A stretch of 64,000 nucleotides of DNA from Rothia aerolata (GTDB taxonomy: Bacteria > Actinomycetota > Actinomycetes > Actinomycetales > Micrococcaceae). The translations under genes were made by a program, and so were the position numbers. Position 1 is the first letter of the stretch, and each line of letters starts with the position of its first letter. The notes beneath the pieces were generated by a model. That model did not search any database and was not told the DNA's origin. It saw only the letters and a program-made list of their open reading frames with translations. The stretch spans positions 310,001-374,000 of the forward strand of contig NZ_BMDC01000002.1 of assembly GCF_014635585.1 (NCBI RefSeq). Direction: 5' to 3'. Of this stretch, positions 52,443 through 61,860 are shown in pieces.

Positions 52443-53432
52443 TTAGGGCACCAGGATTACCTTACCGCGGGTCTTGCGGTCCTCGAGGTAGGCGTGGGCT
52501 TCGGCGGCCTTCTCGAGCGGGAACTTCTGGTCGATAGTGACCTTGAGATCTCCCGCTAGAACCGACTTGAAGAGTTCTTCGAGGCGCCAGGTAAGTTCTT
52601 CTTCGGTGGCGATATAGGCCCAGAGGGAGGGGCGGGTGACGTAGAGGGAGCCCAGTTTATTGAGGGTTTGCAGGTCAAAGGGCGGTACCTGGCCTGAGGC
52701 TCCGCCAAAGAGCACCGCCATGCCCCGGCGCTTGAGGGTTTTCAGGGAAGAATCAAAAGTTGCCAGGCCCACTGAGTCGTAGACGACGTCAACCCCTTCT
52801 CCGCCGGTAATTTCTCGAACCTCGGTCTCAAAGTTTTCGTAGCGGAGCACGTGGTCGGCACCGTGGGCGCGGGCGATTGCTTCTTTTTCATCGGTGGAGA
52901 CAGTCGTGATGACGGTGGCTCCAACAGCCTTCATGAGCTGAATGGCCAGCCCGCCGACTCCACCGGCACCGGCGTGGAAGAGCACGGTGTGTTCGGGCTT
53001 GACCTCAAAGGTGGAGCGGGTCAGATAGTGGGCTGTCATACCCTGCAGGGGCAGAGCTGCCGCCACCTCGTCTGAGATGCCGTCGGGAACGGCCACAGCC
53101 TGCTGGGCGTCTACCAGAAAATATTCCTGGTAGGTGGACTGGGCGGCTGCTGTAGCTAGCCGGTCGCCGACCTTAAATTTTGTGACGCCGCTGCCGACTG
53201 CCACCACGGTTCCGGCGGCTTCATCGCCGGGAGTGTAGGGCAGGTCCATGGGGTAGACCCCGCTGCGCTGGTAGGTTTCGATAAAGTTCACGCCGGAGGC
53301 TGCGGTTTTGACCAAAACCTGGTTCTCGCCCGGCTGCTCTACGGGAGCCTCGGCGATTTTGAGGACGTCGGGGGCGCCGGTTTCGTGCACGAGGATTGCT
53401 TGCTGGTGGGTGGGAATGTTCTGTGTAGTCAT
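52443..53432 (-). CDS. NADPH:quinone oxidoreductase (zinc-less MDR family)
   Basis: A 329-residue medium-chain reductase. The Rossmann motif is HAGAGGVGGLAIQL, and there are G-D-E-A-A-G-T-V and G-D-R-L-A segments. The cysteines of zinc-binding alcohol dehydrogenases are missing, which places it with quinone reductases (QOR/zeta-crystallin). ATG at 53432. It precedes dld and may share its transcript, linking two quinone-using enzymes; this is inference. Confidence 0.9.
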   Translation of the reverse strand: MTTQNIPTHQQAILVHETGAPDVLKIAEAPVEQPGENQVLVKTAASGVNFIETYQRSGVYPMDLPYTPGDEAAGTVVAVGSGVTKFKVGDRLATAAAQSTYQEYFLVDAQQAVAVPDGISDEVAAALPLQGMTAHYLTRSTFEVKPEHTVLFHAGAGGVGGLAIQLMKAVGATVITTVSTDEKEAIARAHGADHVLRYENFETEVREITGGEGVDVVYDSVGLATFDSSLKTLKRRGMAVLFGGASGQVPPFDLQTLNKLGSLYVTRPSLWAYIATEEELTWRLEELFKSVLAGDLKVTIDQKFPLEKAAEAHAYLEDRKTRGKVILVP

Positions 53433-53537
53433 GGTTTAAACTCTACTCTTTCACGCTCTTTTTGTGCGCCGTATTACTTGAAGATGCCCGTCTAAACGAG
53501 TCTTTCGTATAGAAATATCCTCAAAATGTGCCCACTA

Positions 53538-53576
53538 TGTGAATAATTATTGAAACCTATGCATATTTCTGCGTTA
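53538..53576. promoter_or_regulatory. Paired ARG boxes over the argC promoter
   Basis: TGTGAATAATTATTGAAA (53538-53555) matches the ArgR box pattern TNTGAATWWWWATTCANW at all fixed positions but one. A second, weaker copy lies at 53559-53576, three bases further, the spacing seen in classic paired ARG boxes. TATAGT at 53575-53580 is a good -10, and TTGAAA inside the first box could be a -35. Confidence 0.75.
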
Positions 53577-53586
53577 TAGTGTTTTC

Positions 53587-54630
53587 ATGAGTTTTTCAGT
53601 AGTTGTTTCAGGAGCAACCGGGTACGCCGGGGGAGAGGTGCTGCGCCTGCTCGCCACCCACCCCGAAGTAGAAGTCAAAACCGTCGCCGCCCATTCCTCG
53701 GCGGGCCAGCGACTCGGCGACCTTGCCCCGCACCTGCGAAAATACGCTAATCTGACCGTACAAGACACCACGGTGGAGAACCTAGCGGGGCACGACGTCG
53801 TCTTTCTCGCCCTGCCCCACGGCGCCTCGGCCGAGGTTGCCGCTCAGCTGCCCGAGGGCACCCTGGTGATAGATGCCGGTGCTGACCACCGCCTGGAATC
53901 AGCGAGCGCCTGGGAGAAGTTTTATCAGTCAGAGCACGCAGGTTTTTGGCCCTACGGCCTGCCCGAACTGCTGACCTCAGAAGGCAAGCAGCGAGAGGCC
54001 CTCAGGGGAGCTAGCAGAATTGCCGTGCCCGGCTGCTATCCGACCGCCTCCATTCTGGCGCTGAACCCCGGCTTTGCTGCCGGTCTTCTGCAGCCGCGCG
54101 ACGTCGTCATTATTGCTGCCTCGGGCACCTCGGGGGCGGGTAAATCGCTCAAGCCCCACCTGCTCGGCTCCGAAATCATGGGAGGAATGCTGCCCTACGG
54201 CGTGGGAGGGGGCCACCGTCACACCCCCGAAATCGAAGAAAAACTCTCGGCCACCGCCGGTGAGCCCGTGCAGATCTCCTTCACCCCCACCCTGGCTCCC
54301 ATGCCGCGCGGAATCCTGGCGACCGCCACCGCCAAGGTCAAGGACGGCGTGGGCGAGGCCGACCTGCGTGCCGCCTGGGAGTCTGCCTACACAGACGAGC
54401 CCTTTGTGCACCTGCTCCCCGAGGGGCAGTGGCCCCACACCAAGAGCGTGCAGGGTAGCAACCACGCGGTCATGCAGCTGGCCTTTGACGAACACGCCGG
54501 GCGCGTGATTGTCACCTCTGCGATTGACAACCTTGCCAAGGGCACCGCCGGGGGCGCTATTCAGTCGATGAATATTGCCCTCGGACTAGAAGAAAATCTC
54601 GGACTGGCTCAGGAAGGTCTGGTTCCCTAA
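53587..54630 (+). CDS. argC: N-acetyl-gamma-glutamyl-phosphate reductase
   Basis: ArgC makes N-acetylglutamate semialdehyde with NADPH in arginine synthesis. The 347-residue product has the nucleotide-binding GATGYAGGE (9-17), the catalytic Cys150 in VPGCYPTA and the C-terminal histidine region HRHTPEIEE. ATG at 53587 has no ribosome site and lies about seven bases after TATAGT, so a leaderless mRNA is likely. The stop overlaps the argJ start. Confidence 0.96.
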   Translation: MSFSVVVSGATGYAGGEVLRLLATHPEVEVKTVAAHSSAGQRLGDLAPHLRKYANLTVQDTTVENLAGHDVVFLALPHGASAEVAAQLPEGTLVIDAGADHRLESASAWEKFYQSEHAGFWPYGLPELLTSEGKQREALRGASRIAVPGCYPTASILALNPGFAAGLLQPRDVVIIAASGTSGAGKSLKPHLLGSEIMGGMLPYGVGGGHRHTPEIEEKLSATAGEPVQISFTPTLAPMPRGILATATAKVKDGVGEADLRAAWESAYTDEPFVHLLPEGQWPHTKSVQGSNHAVMQLAFDEHAGRVIVTSAIDNLAKGTAGGAIQSMNIALGLEENLGLAQEGLVP

Positions 54631-55841
54631 TGACCACCACCCATCACATTGAAGGCGTAGAGACCCACGGCGTGAGCTTTGCCGCCGGTTTCCGTACCGC
54701 AGGCCTTGCCGCCGGAATCTCGGCGCAGGCTGGCAAGAAAGACCTAGCACTCGTGGTCAACGACGGTCCCCAGCACCGGGCTGCGGCGGTCTTTACCATC
54801 AACCGCTTTGCCGCAGCTCCGGTGCAGTGGAGCCAGCAGGTGGTGACCGACGGCAGGGTAGACGCGGTGATACTGAACTCCGGCGGGGCCAACGCCTGCA
54901 CCGGCTTTGAGGGCTTTCAAGATACCCACCGCACCGCAGAAGAGGTGGCCGAGCTACTGAACGTTTCAGCGGGAGATGTGGCGGTCTGCTCCACGGGCCT
55001 GATTGGCGAGCGGCTGCCCCTGGAGAAACTGCTGGCCGGTGCCGGTGAAGCAGCGGCTAACCTGGGCGATTCCGAAGCCCATGCCAGCGATGCCGCCGAG
55101 GCAATCATGACCACCGATACCGTTTCCAAGCAGGCGGGGCTAACCGTGCAGGGAGCAGGCGGCTCCTATCGAATCGGCGGTATGGCAAAGGGCGCGGGAA
55201 TGCTGGCGCCGGGCCTGGCCACCATGCTGGTGGTCGTGACTACTGACGCGGCGGCGTCCTCAGAAATGCTTGACCGCGCACTGCGCGAAGCGGTGCGGGT
55301 GAGCTTCAACAGGGCTGACTCCGACGGCTGCATGTCAACCAACGACACCGTTTTGCTCATGGCATCGGGTGCCAGCGGTGTAGAGGCTGGCGAGGCAGAA
55401 TTGACCGAGGCTCTGACCAAGGTCTGCCAGGATCTCGCCCTGCAGCTCATGGCCGATGCCGAGGGCGCCAGCCACGATATTCACGTGCGTACCTTCAACG
55501 CAGCGTCCGAAGCAGACGCCGAAGAGGTCTCCCGCGCGGTGGCCCGCTCCAACCTCTTCAAAACCGCTATCTACGGCAATGATCCCAACTGGGGCAGAAT
55601 CCTCTCCGAGGTCGGCACCACCGAAGCGGTGTTTGAGCCCGAAAAGGTTAACGTCAGCATCAACGGGGTGGAGATTTGTCGCGGTGGCGGAATTGGCGAA
55701 GACCGTTCCCTGGTAGACATTGCAGCCCAGCGGAAGGTCACCGTTGATATTGACCTGGGCGCCGGAACTCAGGAGGCAACCATCGTCACTAACGACCTTA
55801 CCCATGACTACGTGGAAGAAAACTCCGCCTACTCCAGCTAA
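54630..55841 (+). CDS. argJ: Glutamate N-acetyltransferase/amino-acid N-acetyltransferase ArgJ
   Basis: ArgJ recycles the acetyl group from acetylornithine to glutamate and may also start the pathway from acetyl-CoA. The 403-residue precursor cuts itself between Ala197 and Thr198, in the motif [14 protein letters not shown]; Thr198 becomes the nucleophile of the beta chain. Its ATG overlaps the argC stop by one base. Confidence 0.96.
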   Translation: MTTTHHIEGVETHGVSFAAGFRTAGLAAGISAQAGKKDLALVVNDGPQHRAAAVFTINRFAAAPVQWSQQVVTDGRVDAVILNSGGANACTGFEGFQDTHRTAEEVAELLNVSAGDVAVCSTGLIGERLPLEKLLAGAGEAAANLGDSEAHASDAAEAIMTTDTVSKQAGLTVQGAGGSYRIGGMAKGAGMLAPGLATMLVVVTTDAAASSEMLDRALREAVRVSFNRADSDGCMSTNDTVLLMASGASGVEAGEAELTEALTKVCQDLALQLMADAEGASHDIHVRTFNAASEADAEEVSRAVARSNLFKTAIYGNDPNWGRILSEVGTTEAVFEPEKVNVSINGVEICRGGGIGEDRSLVDIAAQRKVTVDIDLGAGTQEATIVTNDLTHDYVEENSAYSS

Positions 55842-55854
55842 GAAGGAAACCCGC

Positions 55855-56898
55855 ATGGTAGAAAACCAGAACGCCCAGCAGCGCTTTGAAACGGCTCAAG
55901 CCAAGGCCAGCACCCTCATGGAGGCCCTGCCCTGGATTCAGCGATTCGCCGGTAAGATTATGGTCTTCAAATACGGCGGCAACGCCATGATTTCAGAGGA
56001 ACTGCGCGCCGCCTTTGCCGCCGACATGGTTTTCCTGCGCACCGTGGGTATCAAGCCGATTGTGGTGCACGGTGGGGGCCCGCAGATTTCTGCCATGCTC
56101 GAGAAAATGGGGATTGAGAGCGAGTTCCGCGGGGGTCTGCGCTACACCACGCCAGAGGCTATGGAGGTGGTGCGCATGGTGCTGACCGGCCAGGTGGCCC
56201 GCGAGCTGGTCTCCCACATCAACTCCCACGGCCCCTACGCGGTGGCGATGAGCGGTGAGGACGGCGGTCTGCTACGGGCTCGCCGCTTTACCACTGAGGT
56301 GGACGGCGTGGAGACCGACCTGGGCCTGGTGGGCGAGGTGGTGGGGGTCAATACCACCGCCATTATGTCTATGATCGATGCCGGCAAAATTCCGGTGATT
56401 TCCTCGGTGGCCCCGGAAATTCACGACCCGGCTTCGGGGGAGGACGCCGCGGGCAGGGCCGGTCTAACCGGGGAGATTCTCAACGTCAACGCCGATACCG
56501 CTGCGGCGGCGGTGGCGGCGGCCCTGGGGGCTGAGAAGCTGGTGGTGCTCACCGATGTTGAGGGCCTCTACGGAAACTGGCCTGATAAGTCTTCGCTGAT
56601 TTCTTCGCTGACGGTCAGCGAACTGCGCCAGATGCTGCCGGGCTTGGTCTCGGGCATGATTCCCAAGATGAGCGCCTGCCTGCTGGCGGTAGAGCAGGGG
56701 GTTGCCCGTGCCTCCATCGTCGATGGTCGCCTCAAGCACTCGCCCCTGCTGGAAATCTTTACCGACACCGGTATCGGTACCCAGGTGACCAGGGACGACG
56801 ACACCGGCTGGCAGGTGCCCGCCCCCGACTACCTGGTGCGCCCCATCTATGAGGAACCGCAAGAAGTCAAAAACGTCAACGCAGCAATGCAGAAGTAG
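55855..56898 (+). CDS. argB: Acetylglutamate kinase
   Basis: ArgB phosphorylates N-acetylglutamate and is the usual arginine feedback point. The product is 347 residues, longer than the common 290-310 because of an N-terminal helix (about 1-30) and a C-terminal tail. An N-terminal helix of this kind is found in arginine-sensitive hexameric forms. Motifs: [15 protein letters not shown], and LTDVEGLY. I use ATG at 55855 with AGAAGGAAA upstream; the frame is open further left over argJ. Confidence 0.95.
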   Translation: MVENQNAQQRFETAQAKASTLMEALPWIQRFAGKIMVFKYGGNAMISEELRAAFAADMVFLRTVGIKPIVVHGGGPQISAMLEKMGIESEFRGGLRYTTPEAMEVVRMVLTGQVARELVSHINSHGPYAVAMSGEDGGLLRARRFTTEVDGVETDLGLVGEVVGVNTTAIMSMIDAGKIPVISSVAPEIHDPASGEDAAGRAGLTGEILNVNADTAAAAVAAALGAEKLVVLTDVEGLYGNWPDKSSLISSLTVSELRQMLPGLVSGMIPKMSACLLAVEQGVARASIVDGRLKHSPLLEIFTDTGIGTQVTRDDDTGWQVPAPDYLVRPIYEEPQEVKNVNAAMQK

Positions 56899-56908
56899 GG
56901 GAGAGGCC

Positions 56909-58147
56909 GTGGCTGAACAGACAGAAAAGAAACAGCAGGATTTGCTCAAGGACTACCGGCGGGACCTCCTGGGGGTCTTTGGCGACCCCTCCCTGGTGCT
57001 GGTTTCCGGTAGCGGCGCTACGGTCACCGATGCCAATGGCAAAGAGTACCTAGACTTATTGGCGGGTATCGCGGTGAACTCGCTGGGCCACGGCCACCCT
57101 GCCTGGAGTCGGGCGGTCAGTGAGCAGGCGGGCAAGCTAGCTCATATCTCAAACTTCTTTACCTCGCCGTCGCAGCTGGTCCTGGCCCATAAGCTCCTCG
57201 ACCTCTTTGACTCCGCCGATGAGGCCAAGGTCTTTTTCTGCAACTCGGGTACCGAGGCTAATGAGGCGGCCTATAAGCTGGCCCGCCGTCACGGCAACCT
57301 CACGGGCAAGAAGACCATTCTCGCCCTGGAACAGGGCTTTCACGGGCGAACCATCGGTGCCCTGAGCCTCACCCACAAACCCGCCTACCGGCAGCCCTTC
57401 GAACCCCTGCCGAGCGGCGTCGTCCATATTCCCGCCACCCTTGAGGCGCTCGAGACCCACCTGACCGATGACGTGGCGGCGATCATCGTCGAACCTATCC
57501 AGGGTGAGGCAGGCGTGCTGCCCCTGCCCCAGGGCTACCTGACTCGTGCCCGTGAGCTCACCCGCCAGCACAATGCCCTGCTGATTGTTGACGAGGTGCA
57601 GACCGGCATGGGCCGCACCGGCCGCTACTTTGAGCACACCCGGGAGCTGGACGGGCAGAACCTGCCCGATGCCGTAACCCTGGCTAAGGGGCTGGGCGGG
57701 GGCTTTCCCATCGGCGCCATGATCACCAACGGGGCTCTGGCGAACGGCCTGCTGGAGGCAGGCATGCACGGCACCACCTTTGGCGGTAACCCGCTGGCCA
57801 CCGCGGCGGCGCTGGCAACTCTGACCGTTCTTGACGAAGAAAACCTGCTGGAGGCCGCCGTAAGCCGCGGCGAGTCGGTGCGCGCCCAGCTCGAGGCATT
57901 GGACTGCGTTGCGGCAACCCGCGGGGCAGGTCTGCTGATCGGGGTGCAGCTTGCGGCGGAGACGACCGAGGACGGCGCTGCGCTGGCTCCCGCCGTGGTG
58001 GCGGCAGCCCGCGAGGCCGGCTTTATTATCAATGCCCCCAATGCCTCCACTATTAGGCTGGCTCCTCCGCTGGTAGTGACCGAGGAGCAGCTGGCCAGCT
58101 TTGTGCAGGCTCTGCCGAAGATTGTGGAAACTTCCCGGGTTAGCTAG
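56909..58147 (+). CDS. argD: Acetylornithine aminotransferase
   Basis: ArgD is a PLP enzyme converting N-acetylglutamate semialdehyde to acetylornithine. The 412-residue product has the PLP lysine Lys260 in VTLAKGLGGGFPIGA, the IVDEVQTGMGRTG segment and HGTTFGGNPLA. I choose GTG at 56909 with GGGGAGAGG upstream; the frame is open further left but lacks similarity. It comes ten bases after argB. A 107-base gap with A/T-rich sequence precedes argF. Confidence 0.95.
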   Translation: MAEQTEKKQQDLLKDYRRDLLGVFGDPSLVLVSGSGATVTDANGKEYLDLLAGIAVNSLGHGHPAWSRAVSEQAGKLAHISNFFTSPSQLVLAHKLLDLFDSADEAKVFFCNSGTEANEAAYKLARRHGNLTGKKTILALEQGFHGRTIGALSLTHKPAYRQPFEPLPSGVVHIPATLEALETHLTDDVAAIIVEPIQGEAGVLPLPQGYLTRARELTRQHNALLIVDEVQTGMGRTGRYFEHTRELDGQNLPDAVTLAKGLGGGFPIGAMITNGALANGLLEAGMHGTTFGGNPLATAAALATLTVLDEENLLEAAVSRGESVRAQLEALDCVAATRGAGLLIGVQLAAETTEDGAALAPAVVAAAREAGFIINAPNASTIRLAPPLVVTEEQLASFVQALPKIVETSRVS

Positions 58148-58218
58148 CTGAATTCTTATCCGGCGTTTCTGCATAAACAATGGAATAATTTACATATAAT
58201 CGTCAGGTCAGCCTAAAT

Positions 58219-58237
58219 ATTCACGGTTTGACTGAAT
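58219..58237. promoter_or_regulatory. ARG-box half sites before argF
   Basis: ATTCA at 58219-58223 and TGAATAATTTTA starting at 58233 are ArgR half-box sequences in the argD-argF gap. Neither makes a full box, so this is a weaker candidate than the argC site. Confidence 0.35.
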
Positions 58238-58254
58238 AATTTTAGGAGATATAC

Positions 58255-59217
58255 ATGGTTCGTCACTTCCTCCGCGACACCGATCTCACCCCTGCCGAAC
58301 AGGCTCGCGTGCTAGACCTGGCGGCCGAGATGAAGGAGAACCGCTTTGGGTTCAAACCCCTGGCGGGCCCGCAGACCGTAGCGGTTTTCTTCGATAAAAC
58401 CTCTACCCGCACCCGCTTCTCTTTTGCCGCTGGTGTGGCTGATCTGGGCGGAACCCCCATGGTCATTAACCTCGGCGAATCGCAGCTGGGCCACAAGGAG
58501 TCCATCTCCGACACCGCTAAGGTGCTCTCCCGTATGGTCTCAGCGGTAGTCTGGCGCACCTTTGCCCAGGCGGGGCTTGAAGAGATGGCAGAGAACTCCA
58601 CCGTGCCGGTCATCAACGCCCTCTCCGATGACTTCCACCCCTGCCAGATTCTCGCCGACCTGCTCACCATCCGTGAGCACCGGGGGCAGCTTGCGGGGCT
58701 GACCCTGGCCTACCTGGGCGATGCCGCCAACAATATGGCAAACTCCTACCTGCTGGGCGGAGCCACCGCCGGAATGCACGTGCGCCTTGCCGGCCCCGCC
58801 GGCTACCTGCCCACCGACGAGGTAGTTCAGCAGGCAGAACACCGAGCAGTCGAAACCGGCGGCTCCATCCTGGTGACCACCGACCCCGCAGAAGCGCTGA
58901 CCGGCGCCGACGTCGTCATTACCGACACCTGGGTCTCCATGGGGCAGGAGAGCGAAAAAGAAGCCCGCAGCAAGCTTTTCCTCGACTACCAGGTCAATGC
59001 CGCAGCCATGGCTCGGGCAGCCGAGAACGCAATCTTCCTGCACTGCCTGCCCGCCTACCGCGACTTTGAAGTGACCTCAGACGTGATCGACGGCCCCCAA
59101 TCCGTCGTCTGGGACGAAGCAGAAAACCGACTCCACGCCCAAAAGGCCCTCATGGCCTTCCTGCTCGCAGAATCGGGCCTGGCAGAATCAGTCACAACAT
59201 CTGGAAAGGTAAAATAA
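58255..59217 (+). CDS. argF: Ornithine carbamoyltransferase
   Basis: ArgF makes citrulline from ornithine and carbamoyl phosphate. The 320-residue product has the carbamoyl-phosphate loop STRTRFSF, the HPCQ motif ([10 protein letters not shown]) and the ornithine-binding HCLPAYR (catalytic Cys). ATG at 58255 has TAGGAGAT upstream. argR follows three bases later. argG and argH are not in the window. Confidence 0.97.
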   Translation: MVRHFLRDTDLTPAEQARVLDLAAEMKENRFGFKPLAGPQTVAVFFDKTSTRTRFSFAAGVADLGGTPMVINLGESQLGHKESISDTAKVLSRMVSAVVWRTFAQAGLEEMAENSTVPVINALSDDFHPCQILADLLTIREHRGQLAGLTLAYLGDAANNMANSYLLGGATAGMHVRLAGPAGYLPTDEVVQQAEHRAVETGGSILVTTDPAEALTGADVVITDTWVSMGQESEKEARSKLFLDYQVNAAAMARAAENAIFLHCLPAYRDFEVTSDVIDGPQSVVWDEAENRLHAQKALMAFLLAESGLAESVTTSGKVK

Positions 59218-59219
59218 AG

Positions 59220-59699
59220 GTGGCAATCCCCTCAACCAAAACCGCCCGTCAGGCGCGCATTATCGACCTGCTCTCCACCCACCGGGTGCGCTCGCAGGCA
59301 GAACTTGCCCAGCTTTTGACTGACGATGGAGTGAAGGTCACCCAGGCAACCCTTTCCCGTGACCTGGTGGAAATCGGTGCCGAGCGAGTGCGCGATGAAA
59401 AGTCCGGCCTGATCTACGCCGTGCCCAACCACCCGGTGCGCCGCTCTTCCACCGACGGCGTGGATGCCCGCATGATTAGCCTCTTCAAGGAGCTGCTGAT
59501 TACCGCCGAATCCTCCGCCAACCTGGTGATTTTGCGAACCCCTCCGGGGGCTGCGCAGTTCCTGGCCTCTTCCATTGACCAGTCGGGGATTGACCCCATT
59601 CTTGGAACCATCGCCGGCGACGACACCGTTCTGGTGATTACCCGCGACCCCGAAGGCGGGGAGGAGCTGGCAGGGCGCTTTTTGGACTGGGCGGCCTAG
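59220..59699 (+). CDS. argR: Arginine repressor ArgR
   Basis: A 159-residue regulator that binds ARG boxes when arginine is present. It has an N-terminal winged helix (about 10-75: S-Q-A-E-L-A-Q-L-L ... T-Q-A-T-L-S-R-D-L-V-E-I-G-A) and a C-terminal oligomerisation and arginine-binding domain (about 90-157: G-T-I-A-G-D-D-T-V-L). The start is GTG at 59220. It ends the arg gene set and is the likely reader of the boxes before argC. Confidence 0.96.
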   Translation: MAIPSTKTARQARIIDLLSTHRVRSQAELAQLLTDDGVKVTQATLSRDLVEIGAERVRDEKSGLIYAVPNHPVRRSSTDGVDARMISLFKELLITAESSANLVILRTPPGAAQFLASSIDQSGIDPILGTIAGDDTVLVITRDPEGGEELAGRFLDWAA

Positions 59700-59711
59700 A
59701 GCACTGATGTG

Positions 59712-60104
59712 CTAGGCGGTCAGTAGCTTCTCCATCTCGGGCAGCTGGAAGAACCGAGCTACCTCTAGCGGGCTCTGGTGGCCCAGGGTGGTGTCTGCCC
59801 CGGCCTGAAGCAGAAGCTGGGTTAGTTCCGCGTTGTTGCGGAAGACGGCGCAGAGCAGGGGAGTCTGCCCGCGATTGTTGAGCGCGTTGATGTTGGCACC
59901 GGCTTCCAGAAGCATCTCCACGACCTCGCGGTTCTCGTGGTAGGTTGCCAGAATTAGCAGGGTGTCACCCTTAGAGTCGGTGAGGTCAACCGGTACGCCC
60001 TGGTCAATCAGGGATTTGAGGGCAATGGGTTTGTTGTCTCGGGCGAGGTCAAAAACCGAATTGAGAAAGTCAATTTCCTCTGGGGTAAGAGTTTGGTCTG
60101 CCAT
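59712..60104 (-). CDS. Ankyrin-repeat protein
   Basis: A 130-residue protein with three to four ankyrin repeats (about 20-115), shown by D-S-K-G-D-T-L-L-I-L-A, N-N-R-G-Q-T-P-L-L-C-A and two L-L-x-A-G-A-x turns. Ankyrin repeats bind proteins; the partner is unknown. Start ATG at 60104 with AAGGAAG upstream. It converges with argR across 12 bases and is divergent from the acyl-CoA synthetase gene. Confidence 0.88.
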   Translation of the reverse strand: MADQTLTPEEIDFLNSVFDLARDNKPIALKSLIDQGVPVDLTDSKGDTLLILATYHENREVVEMLLEAGANINALNNRGQTPLLCAVFRNNAELTQLLLQAGADTTLGHQSPLEVARFFQLPEMEKLLTA

Positions 60105-60246
60105 GGTGCTTCCTTTCGCTGTGATTTATTTTGAGTAAATCATAATAAGGAGGAAGTGGCAATAAGTTCGGGCTATAAGCTCTTTAAAAGAAGCAAGACC
60201 TCTACCATGGAGAAGAAACAATCATCGAGCGCGAAGGAGCGTTGGG

Positions 60247-61743
60247 GTGCGGGAAAAACAGTCGGAAAACAATCTGGCAAGTCTGCTGGCGGTGGGGGAG
60301 CCGGGCAATCTGGCCCTCTGCGGCCAGAACCGCGAGATCACCTATGAGGAGCTGAACCAGCTGGTGGCAGCCGGGCGGGACTGGCTGACCGACCGCGGTG
60401 TTCAGCCGGGCGATAGGGTTGCCCTATCACTACCCAACGTTGCCCCCATGCCTGTCTTTTACTATGCCCTGCTGAGTCTGGGCGCTATCGTGGTACCGCT
60501 GAACCCTCTACTGTCTGCCCGCGAGGTGAGCTTTCACCTGAAGAACTCGGGCGCCCGTTTGCTGGTGGGCTGGCAGGGCACCCGGGCTGAGCAGGAAAAA
60601 GAAGCAATCGAGACTGAGGCAGAACTGGTGTTTATCGGCCCCGATTCCCGGCTTGAGCCGAGCCAGAAGAGCTGGGAGCCGGCTCCCGTCTACGCTGATG
60701 AACCCGCCGTCCTTCTCTATACTTCGGGCACCACCGGCAAGCCCAAGGGCGCGACCCTCACCCACCGCAACCTGCTCTCGAACGCCCGAACCGTTGCCGA
60801 GACCTTCATCTACATCCCGGAGGACGTTTTCTTCGGGGGGCTTCCGCTCTTTCACGCTTTCGGCCAGACCGTCTCGATGAACGCGGTGTTTGCCGCGGGG
60901 GCAACCATTGCGCTTTTGGCCCGCTTCACCCCCGCCGACGCCGCCGCCCTCTGTGAGTCTGCCGGGGTCAGCGTGCTGGCGGCGGTGCCCTCCATGTACG
61001 GGGCTCTGGCCAAGCACCTGGAAGACCGCGATGTCAGCGGCCTACACGGCTCTCTCCGTTTTGGAATTTCTGGTGGCTCGGCGCTACCCGCCTCAGTGCA
61101 CGAGGATTTCAACCGCCTGCTGGACTGCCCAATCTATGAGGGCTACGGCCTCTCGGAAACCTCGCCGGTGGTCACCTTCAACCAGGCCCGCTTTGGCCTG
61201 GTGGTGGGCTCGGTGGGTAGGCCCCTGCCCGGAGTTGAGGTGGCCGTTCGCGCCGAATCGGGGGCAGAGCTGCCCAGCGGGGAGCCGGGCCAGCTGTGGG
61301 TGCGCGGTGAGAATGTGATGGCCGGCTACTGGCAGGACGACGCCGCCACGGCCGCCTCTTTTGACGGTGACTGGTTCGCCACCGGGGATATAGCCCGTAT
61401 CGATGATGAGGGCAACGTATATATTGTTGACCGCATCAAAGACATGATTCTACGCAACGGCTACAGTATTTACCCCCGCGAAATTGAGGACGTTATCTAT
61501 ACCCACCCCGGCGTGCACCTGGTGGCGGTGGTGGGCAAGCCCAGCGACCGCGTGGGTGAGGAAGTCTGCGCCGTCCTCGTTCCGAAGAGCGAGCTCGACC
61601 TTCCCCAGCAGGAGCAGCTGGTGGCAGAGCTAGATGAGCTCTGCCGCACCAAGCTGGCCGCCTATAAGTACCCCCGGCAGTTTAAGATTGTCTCCGAACT
61701 ACCGCTGGGCCCCACAGGAAAGATCCTGAAGAGAGAGCTGTAA
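60247..61743 (+). CDS. AMP-dependent acyl-CoA synthetase/ligase
   Basis: A 498-residue adenylate-forming enzyme. The ATP loop is YTSGTTGKPKG, followed by GYGLSETSP, W-F-A-T-G-D, and the C-terminal hinge and catalytic lysine (I-K-D-M-I-L near the hinge; T-G-K-I-L-K-R at the end). The pattern is that of long-chain fatty-acid CoA ligases, but the substrate cannot be fixed by reading. The start is GTG at 60247 with GGAG upstream. A 60-bp perfect palindrome follows. Confidence 0.9.
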   Translation: MREKQSENNLASLLAVGEPGNLALCGQNREITYEELNQLVAAGRDWLTDRGVQPGDRVALSLPNVAPMPVFYYALLSLGAIVVPLNPLLSAREVSFHLKNSGARLLVGWQGTRAEQEKEAIETEAELVFIGPDSRLEPSQKSWEPAPVYADEPAVLLYTSGTTGKPKGATLTHRNLLSNARTVAETFIYIPEDVFFGGLPLFHAFGQTVSMNAVFAAGATIALLARFTPADAAALCESAGVSVLAAVPSMYGALAKHLEDRDVSGLHGSLRFGISGGSALPASVHEDFNRLLDCPIYEGYGLSETSPVVTFNQARFGLVVGSVGRPLPGVEVAVRAESGAELPSGEPGQLWVRGENVMAGYWQDDAATAASFDGDWFATGDIARIDDEGNVYIVDRIKDMILRNGYSIYPREIEDVIYTHPGVHLVAVVGKPSDRVGEEVCAVLVPKSELDLPQQEQLVAELDELCRTKLAAYKYPRQFKIVSELPLGPTGKILKREL

Positions 61744-61769
61744 GGCTCTTTCAAATTTGTTGGCCGTTT

Positions 61770-61829
61770 AGTGTAAGAGAAGTCCCCGGGTACAAGATTA
61801 ATCTTGTACCCGGGGACTTCTCTTACACT
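61770..61829. repeat. 60-bp perfect palindrome, probable bidirectional terminator
   Basis: The half starting agtgtaagagaagtcccc (61770-61799) is the exact reverse complement of 61800-61829, giving a 30-bp stem with no spacer. It lies between the converging acyl-CoA synthetase and lipoprotein genes. Perfect palindromes of this length are rare because they are unstable in replication. Confidence 0.85.
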
Positions 61830-61860
61830 TTGCCCTTGTGGTTTGGAGCTTTAAGAAAAT

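Noticed and set aside
60156-60347. 63-codon + strand frame before the acyl-CoA synthetase
   Set aside because: It overlaps the start of the synthetase in another frame and is low-complexity (Lys/Ser/Gly).
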